Positions 59,770-64,000 of a stretch of DNA of 64,000 bases are shown here, piece after piece. The notes under the pieces are model-generated. The model did not search any database. It was not told the origin of the DNA and saw only the letters and a list, made by a program, of their open reading frames with translations. The DNA comes from Martinezella tropici (GTDB lineage Bacteria > Pseudomonadota > Alphaproteobacteria > Rhizobiales > Rhizobiaceae), in the NCBI RefSeq assembly GCF_008370325.1, contig NZ_VNIP01000009.1:186001-250000 (forward strand). The letters run 5' to 3'. Numbering within the stretch: the first letter of the stretch is position 1; each line of letters opens with the position of its first letter. The translations under genes were made by a program, and so were the position numbers.

Positions 59770-60411
59770 ATGAAAACAAAGATTTCCCTGCTGGTTGCGA
59801 TGCTGTCGCTTCTGCCGGCGCCTGTGCTTGCCCATCCGCATATTTTCATCGACGCCAAATTCGAGGTCGTCTCAGCACCCGACGGCTCGATCAGCGAATT
59901 GCGCAACGTCTGGAACTTCGACGAGGTATTCTCCTCTTCCGTGCTTCTGGATTACGACAAGGGCGGCAACCAGACGCTCACGGCGAGCGAACTCAAGGCC
60001 GTGGGCAAGACGGTCCGGGATTCACTCGCGCAATACGCTTACTATACGAACGTCACCAGCAACGGCAAACCGGTGCCGATGGCCAAGCCGGAGGCGATTG
60101 AGGCCAGCTACAAGGATGGCTCGCTGATCCTCACCTTTTCGCTGAAGCCGGAAGAGAAGACCTTCCTCAAGGGAACGACGATCTTCGGAATCTACGACAA
60201 GACGCTCTATACAGCGGTCGATTTCGCCACTGACAACGACATGGTCGTCTCGGGATCGGCTCTCGGCCGCTGCAAGCGCAAGGTGGTGAGGCCCAATCCC
60301 AAGGAAGTCATGGCGGAGAACCAGGCCGCGCTGACAAGCATGTTCTTCAGCGATCCGAAAGGCACGGATTATTCGCTGCTCGTGGCGACACGGCTGGAGG
60401 TCGATTGCTGA
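59770..60411 (+). CDS. DUF1007 family periplasmic protein
   Basis: A 213-residue protein with a signal peptide (MKTKISLLVAMLSLLPAP, cut at VLA-H). DUF1007 begins HPHIFIDAKFEVV, with the N-terminal HPH after cleavage that could bind a metal. VWNFDEVFSSSVLLDYDKGG and SLKPEEKTFLKGTTIF-GIYD (shown with a break) follow. The family usually sits next to an RcnA/NicO-type nickel/cobalt transporter. None is found here, since the next gene is PAP2 on the other strand. ATG at 59770. Confidence 0.88.
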   Translation: MKTKISLLVAMLSLLPAPVLAHPHIFIDAKFEVVSAPDGSISELRNVWNFDEVFSSSVLLDYDKGGNQTLTASELKAVGKTVRDSLAQYAYYTNVTSNGKPVPMAKPEAIEASYKDGSLILTFSLKPEEKTFLKGTTIFGIYDKTLYTAVDFATDNDMVVSGSALGRCKRKVVRPNPKEVMAENQAALTSMFFSDPKGTDYSLLVATRLEVDC

Positions 60412-60446
60412 TCCTGCGTTGGGCGCGCTGGAACTGGCGCCGTCCC

Positions 60447-61190
60447 TCACTCTGAAGGCGGAGCATCGTTTCGCAAACCCTCACCGTTTTGCGAGAGCAT
60501 TATGGAGCGGCGGGCGATGATCCAGCAGCCGAGCGCCCAGGTCGCGCCGGCGCACCAGCCGCCGAGAACATCAGACGGATAATGCACGCCGAGATAGACC
60601 CGGCTGGCGCCGATCATCAATGTCAGCAGGATGCCGGCCGCGACGGTGAAGATGCGCGTCGACCGATAGCTGCGCGTGCTTGAGATCAGCGCGGCAAGGG
60701 TCAGATAGGTCACCGCCGAAACCATCGCATGGCCGCTTGGAAAGCTCAGGTCCTGCACCTCGACCAGATGCGGCACGATGTCGGGCCGAGGCCGCGCGAT
60801 ACCGAACTTCAAGGCCGTGCTCAATGCCCATCCGCCAAGCACCGAAGCGAGGATGAAGATGGCGATCGCCCGCTGGCGGTCCAGCAGCAGATAGATCGTC
60901 ACCAAAGCCGTCATCAGCGCCAACACGGTCGTGCCGCCGAGGCTCGTGATGTCCTTGACGGCATGGGTGAGCCATCCCGGCCCGATCGGCACGGAAAGGT
61001 TCGCGGGCTGACGAAGCGCCAGCAATATCGCCTCGTCGAACCCCCTCGTGCTTCCTTCGAGAACTTCGCCCGTCAGATAGATGAACAGGAGAATTCCGCC
61101 CGAAAGGGCAGCAAACATTAAGAGCAGAAAAGGCTCGTGGCGGTTCAACCATTCAGGTATGCCCGACGTGTCAAATGGCCGATTCTTCAT
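60447..61190 (-). CDS. PAP2-family membrane phosphatase
   Basis: A 247-residue protein with about six helices and the three phosphatase motifs: KFGIARPRP, PSGHAM and SRVYLGVHYPSDV. These contain the catalytic His-Asp pair facing the periplasm. Likely substrates are lipid phosphates such as phosphatidic acid or undecaprenyl diphosphate; sequence alone does not decide. It converges on DUF1007 with 35 nt between stops. Confidence 0.93.
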   Translation of the reverse strand: MKNRPFDTSGIPEWLNRHEPFLLLMFAALSGGILLFIYLTGEVLEGSTRGFDEAILLALRQPANLSVPIGPGWLTHAVKDITSLGGTTVLALMTALVTIYLLLDRQRAIAIFILASVLGGWALSTALKFGIARPRPDIVPHLVEVQDLSFPSGHAMVSAVTYLTLAALISSTRSYRSTRIFTVAAGILLTLMIGASRVYLGVHYPSDVLGGWCAGATWALGCWIIARRSIMLSQNGEGLRNDAPPSE

Positions 61191-61505
61191 GCGCTGAAAC
61201 CTGCCTGTCGTGCTTTCACATCGCCTCTTTCACGGGTCAAAGTCCAAAATGGGACAAAGCCTATCTAGGAATAAAATTCGTCGCTTCCAACCTTGCTGAA
61301 AACGAACGTCGTGCGTTTGGCGCGGCAAGCGCTTCAGGTTCATGACATGTTTTTCATCTATCCCAGCCAGTATGTCTCGCTCACGCGGCAGCGGGGTCGA
61401 AGGAGCGCAGCACCCACGCTTGCACAAGCGGTGCAAAAGTCCTAGGGCCGCAAGCTGAGCGCGATAATTGCTCGTTAATTTTTGCTGTTTTCGGAAGCTT
61501 GAGCT
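61191..61505. other. 315-bp intergenic stretch upstream of PAP2 and MipA genes
   Basis: This is the divergent promoter region of the PAP2 and MipA-family genes. I see no repeat family member, RNA gene or convincing ORF. GGAAG at 61493-61497 is a plausible ribosome site for the MipA start. Confidence 0.4.
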
Positions 61506-62399
61506 GTGCTAGTACTGCGGCAGGGCGATCAGAGATCGGGTGTTGTCAGAGTGTTAAGTGTTGGGACATCTTTCTCCGCTCGCTTGTCGACGCTGGCTGG
61601 AATGGGGCTGCTGGCCGCGTCCATAGTCGGCGCTTTTCCGGCATCATCCAGGGCGGAAGACGCCGCGAAATCCTCATCCGATACATGGGTCGTGACTCTT
61701 GGGGCGACGGTGGAATATGGTCCCAATTATGAGGGATCGAAGCGCTATTCCTTCGGCGCACTGCCTTCCTTCGATATCCACCGCCTCGGGGAGGCCCAGG
61801 AATACAGCGCTCCGGATGATAATTTCGACTATCAGCTGTTCGATCTCGGCGGCCTCGAAATCGGTCCCGTGGTGGGCCTGCGCGATGACCGCTTCGATCT
61901 CAACGACCTGCACCTGCAGAGCCAGCGAAAAGTGCGCTGGAATTTCGATGCCGGCGGTTTCGCCCAATATTGGCTGATGGAAAACAAGCTGCGGTTTCGC
62001 ACGGAGCTGCGCCAGTCGCTTTGGGGCGGAGACGGCCTGGTCGGCGATTTCGCCCTCGACTGGTTTCAGCCTGTCGGCGACAAATGGCTCTTGTCGGCCG
62101 GACCTCGGCTGTCGATGGCAAACGACATCTATATGCGCACCAATTTCGGCATCTCGGAGGGTGAGGCTGCGAGACATGGCCATATCAGCGCGTTCGATGC
62201 TGGCGCCGGTGTGAAGTCGCTCGGTTTCACCGTGGCGGCGACCTATACGATCTCCCCCGCCTGGAGCGTCCAGGTCTATGAGAAATATAATCGCCTGGTC
62301 GGCGATGCCGCCGATAGCCCGATCACCTCGCGCTTCGGCTCACCCAATCAGAACATCATCGGCTTTACGCTGAACCGAACCTTCAACGTCAACTTCTGA
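61506..62399 (+). CDS. MipA/OmpV family outer-membrane protein
   Basis: A 297-residue protein. The N-terminal signal region ends near SSRA-E. A beta-barrel of amphipathic strands follows: VVTLGATVEYGPNYEGSKRY, FGALPSFDIH, GLEIGPVVGLRDDR and the closing GFTLNRTFNVNF with terminal Phe. The family includes MltA-interacting protein and OmpV. GTG at 61506 lies 8 nt after GGAAG; GTG 61551 and ATG 61602 are alternatives, the last placing the signal peptide best. Its last 60 nt overlap the convergent cfa gene. Confidence 0.85.
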   Translation: MLVLRQGDQRSGVVRVLSVGTSFSARLSTLAGMGLLAASIVGAFPASSRAEDAAKSSSDTWVVTLGATVEYGPNYEGSKRYSFGALPSFDIHRLGEAQEYSAPDDNFDYQLFDLGGLEIGPVVGLRDDRFDLNDLHLQSQRKVRWNFDAGGFAQYWLMENKLRFRTELRQSLWGGDGLVGDFALDWFQPVGDKWLLSAGPRLSMANDIYMRTNFGISEGEAARHGHISAFDAGAGVKSLGFTVAATYTISPAWSVQVYEKYNRLVGDAADSPITSRFGSPNQNIIGFTLNRTFNVNF

Positions 62400-63677
62400 G
62401 GCGCTGTGCGCTTCGCTTTCGGCAATATAGTTGCGCGTCAGCGGAATGATGTCGTTTCGCTTGGTCATCTGGATCTGGAAGACGACAAGATCCTCAAAGC
62501 GGAAGGCGGCTTCCGCCGTCGAAAGATAATATTCCCACATCCGGCAAAAGCGTTCGTCGTAAAGCTTGGCGGCATCGTCCCAGCGCGCCATGAATCGGGC
62601 CCGCCAGTTCTCCAGCGTCATTGCGTAATGCAGCCTGAGCACCTCGACATCGGTGATGGCGAGCCCGGCCGCCTCGATCTCGGGCACGATTTCGGACAGT
62701 GCCGGAATATAGCCACCGGGGAAGATATACTTGTCGAGCCACGGCGTCGTGAAGCCGGGCGTCGCCGAACAGCCGATGGTATGCAGCACCATGATGCCGT
62801 CATCCTCGAGCAATTCAGCGCATTTGCGGAAGAAGGTGCGATAGGATGCCAGCCCGACATGCTCGAACATGCCGACGGAGACGATCCTGTCGAAAAGGCC
62901 GGTGAGGCTGCGGTAGTCCCTTAGCGCGAATTGAACCTCCGCCGGCGTTCCCCCGATCTTGTCGGCCAAGCGCTTCGAGGCATATTCGTGCTGCTCCTCG
63001 GAGAGGGTGACGCCAAGCACATAGCCGCCCGGCGCCTGCTCGGCCATATGCAGTGCCAGCCCGCCCCAGCCGCAGCCGATGTCGAGGATGCTGTTGTTCG
63101 GCTTGATCTGGAGTTTGGCGGCGAGATGCCGCTTCTTGGCAACCTGCGCATCATCAAGCGATTGATCGGCATGTTCGAAATAGGCGCAGGAATATTGCCG
63201 GTCCGGATCGAGGAAGAGTTCGTAGAGCCGGCCATCGAGATCATAGTGATGGGCGACATTGGACTTGGAACGTCCCGGCAGATTGCGATGGCGGAAGATC
63301 CGCAGCTTCGTTCGGGCGTGATCGATGATGCGGGCGATCAGCGGGTGAGTGCTGTTCTGTGCCTCGCGCAGCATCAGCGCCACGAAATCGTAGAGCGTAC
63401 CCCGCTCGACGATGAAGCGCTCGTCCATATAGAGCTCACCAAGCCGCATATCGGCATCGATAAGGAATGCCCATTGCGCACGGTCGTCGGCGAAGCGGAC
63501 GCGAACAGGCTCGCCGGTGCCATCACCGAATGCCAGCACCCGGCCACTCGCCGTCATTACGGTCAGGGTGCCCCGCGTGACGATCGACGACAGCGCGCGC
63601 TTCACGCACCAGTCCGCCAGGCCGGAGAAAGCAGCATTGCCCCTGGGGCGATTTTCAGCGTGAGAACCGGGCATCAT
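62340..63677 (-). CDS. cfa: Cyclopropane-fatty-acyl-phospholipid synthase
   Basis: A 445-residue SAM methyltransferase. An N-terminal lipid-binding region (1-120) precedes SNVAHHYDLDGRLYELFLDP and SCAYFEHADQSLDDAQ, the SAM site ILDIGCGWGGLALHMAEQAP, and CFAS blocks VSVGMFEHVGLASYRTFF and IFPGGYIPALSEI. It adds a methylene bridge to membrane unsaturated acyl chains. The first ATG (63675-63677) overlaps the stop of the upstream transporter by 4 nt. The last 25 residues are encoded antisense to mipA. Confidence 0.95.
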   Translation of the reverse strand: MMPGSHAENRPRGNAAFSGLADWCVKRALSSIVTRGTLTVMTASGRVLAFGDGTGEPVRVRFADDRAQWAFLIDADMRLGELYMDERFIVERGTLYDFVALMLREAQNSTHPLIARIIDHARTKLRIFRHRNLPGRSKSNVAHHYDLDGRLYELFLDPDRQYSCAYFEHADQSLDDAQVAKKRHLAAKLQIKPNNSILDIGCGWGGLALHMAEQAPGGYVLGVTLSEEQHEYASKRLADKIGGTPAEVQFALRDYRSLTGLFDRIVSVGMFEHVGLASYRTFFRKCAELLEDDGIMVLHTIGCSATPGFTTPWLDKYIFPGGYIPALSEIVPEIEAAGLAITDVEVLRLHYAMTLENWRARFMARWDDAAKLYDERFCRMWEYYLSTAEAAFRFEDLVVFQIQMTKRNDIIPLTRNYIAESEAHSASEVDVEGSVQRKADDVLIG

Positions 63678-64000
63678 CCATCCTTGCCGACACCACTATG
63701 CAGACCATCGCGCTTAACGTGCCAGTCATCCTGCTCTCCCGGCGCCACATTGGCGCCTGCAATCAGCCAGACCCCCAGGAGGATCAAGCCGCTGCCGATC
63801 ACCTGCAGGGCAATGATCCGCTCGCCGAAGACGAACCAGCCCGTCGCGATGATCAGCACATAGCTGACGCCGGAAAGCGGAAAGGCGCGGCTGAGGTCGA
63901 GCTCGGCAAGCACGTTCATCCAGATGAAGAAACAGGCGATCTCGACGGCGATGGCCGCCAGAATCCAGTAGGACGAGAGCGCCTGCCAGAGCCAACCCTC
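63674..64000 (-). CDS. DMT/EamA- or SMR-like transporter, C-terminal part (runs off the right edge)
   Basis: 109 codons stay open to the window edge. Helices SYWILAAIAVEIACFFIWMN, GVSYVLIIATGWFVFGERII and LQVIGSGLILLGVWLIAG carry the DMT/SMR C-terminal pattern (conserved FGE-x-I before the last helix). A hydrophilic tail of about 25 residues follows. Its TGA overlaps the cfa start (ATGA), so the genes are coupled. The full length and substrate cannot be judged from here. Confidence 0.8.
   Translation of the reverse strand, partial: EGWLWQALSSYWILAAIAVEIACFFIWMNVLAELDLSRAFPLSGVSYVLIIATGWFVFGERIIALQVIGSGLILLGVWLIAGANVAPGEQDDWHVKRDGLHSGVGKDG

Noticed and set aside
61230..61436. 68-codon leftward frame upstream of PAP2
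   Set aside because: No ribosome site and no recognisable domain; compositional noise.

Overview
The window reads as a stretch of the main chromosome of a member of the Rhizobiaceae, most like Rhizobium/Agrobacterium. The basis is high GC, gene content, and several families of palindromic intergenic repeats typical of Rhizobiales. Gene families that are common or largely confined to alphaproteobacteria (IalB, DUF2794, DUF2585/UPF0314, DUF1223, a thioredoxin-TPR protein) point the same way. Nearly everything is core housekeeping. I see no prophage, insertion sequence, integrase, CRISPR array or secretion system, and only one tRNA gene.

Layout. 1-9.5 kb: the N-terminus of RlmN (cut by the window edge), a secreted IalB-family protein, small enzymes (PhhB, LMW phosphatase, ThpR), the divergent tesA / ybbA-ybbP-like export locus, a Bax-inhibitor-1 protein with a structured 5' leader, a GNAT acetyltransferase and DUF2794. 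9.5-17.1 kb: a tandem hairpin array, a DUF1223 protein, aconitase AcnA, and divergently the cytochrome c maturation operon ccmABCD-ccmG. 17.1-22.1 kb: a leftward chain dapF-mtaB-ftsY-yciB-DUF2585, whose members mostly overlap by 4 nt. 22.5-25 kb: an SRPBCC protein, then a metallo-beta-lactamase-fold hydrolase coupled to an unknown gene. 25-32 kb: ffh (with a probable leader RNA), chorismate mutase, rpsP-rimM-trmD, three small accessory genes, then rplS. 32-36 kb: a polar amino acid uptake pair lacking its ATPase, then leuC. 36-43.3 kb: transport and regulation genes in divergent pairs (EamA/MarR, LysR/MFS, GST/LysR), an aldo/keto reductase and an L,D-transpeptidase-like protein. 43.4-53.5 kb: a CenR-like response regulator with a cyclic-nucleotide-binding partner, xth, lolA, ftsK, amtB-glnK under a sigma-54 promoter, tesB and a UbiH-type hydroxylase. 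53.5-56.4 kb: a lower-GC accessory patch with a decayed AraC gene, an ABM-like protein, a double SnoaL protein and a LysR regulator. 56.5-64 kb: Trm112, a Lon-substrate-domain protein, a CnoX-type thioredoxin, ProX, tRNA-Gly, DUF1007, PAP2, MipA, Cfa and part of a DMT transporter.

How parts work together. Ffh and FtsY form the signal-recognition-particle targeting pair. CcmABCD exports haem and CcmG supplies thiol-redox chemistry for cytochrome c assembly. GlnK gates AmtB under nitrogen control. RpsP, RimM, TrmD and RplS serve ribosome and tRNA maturation. FtsK and LolA serve division and the envelope.

Most unusual observations. Two units of a Rhizobiales palindromic repeat sit in frame inside ftsY, and the same element splits ccmA from ccmB. 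An AraC-type gene remnant carries an amber stop in an otherwise intact HTH region. There is a tandem array of terminator-like hairpins next to DUF1223. Two near-identical operator palindromes lie 26 bp apart between EamA and MarR. A perfect 18-bp-arm palindrome begins at the tesB stop codon. I found no convincing wholly new multi-gene system.
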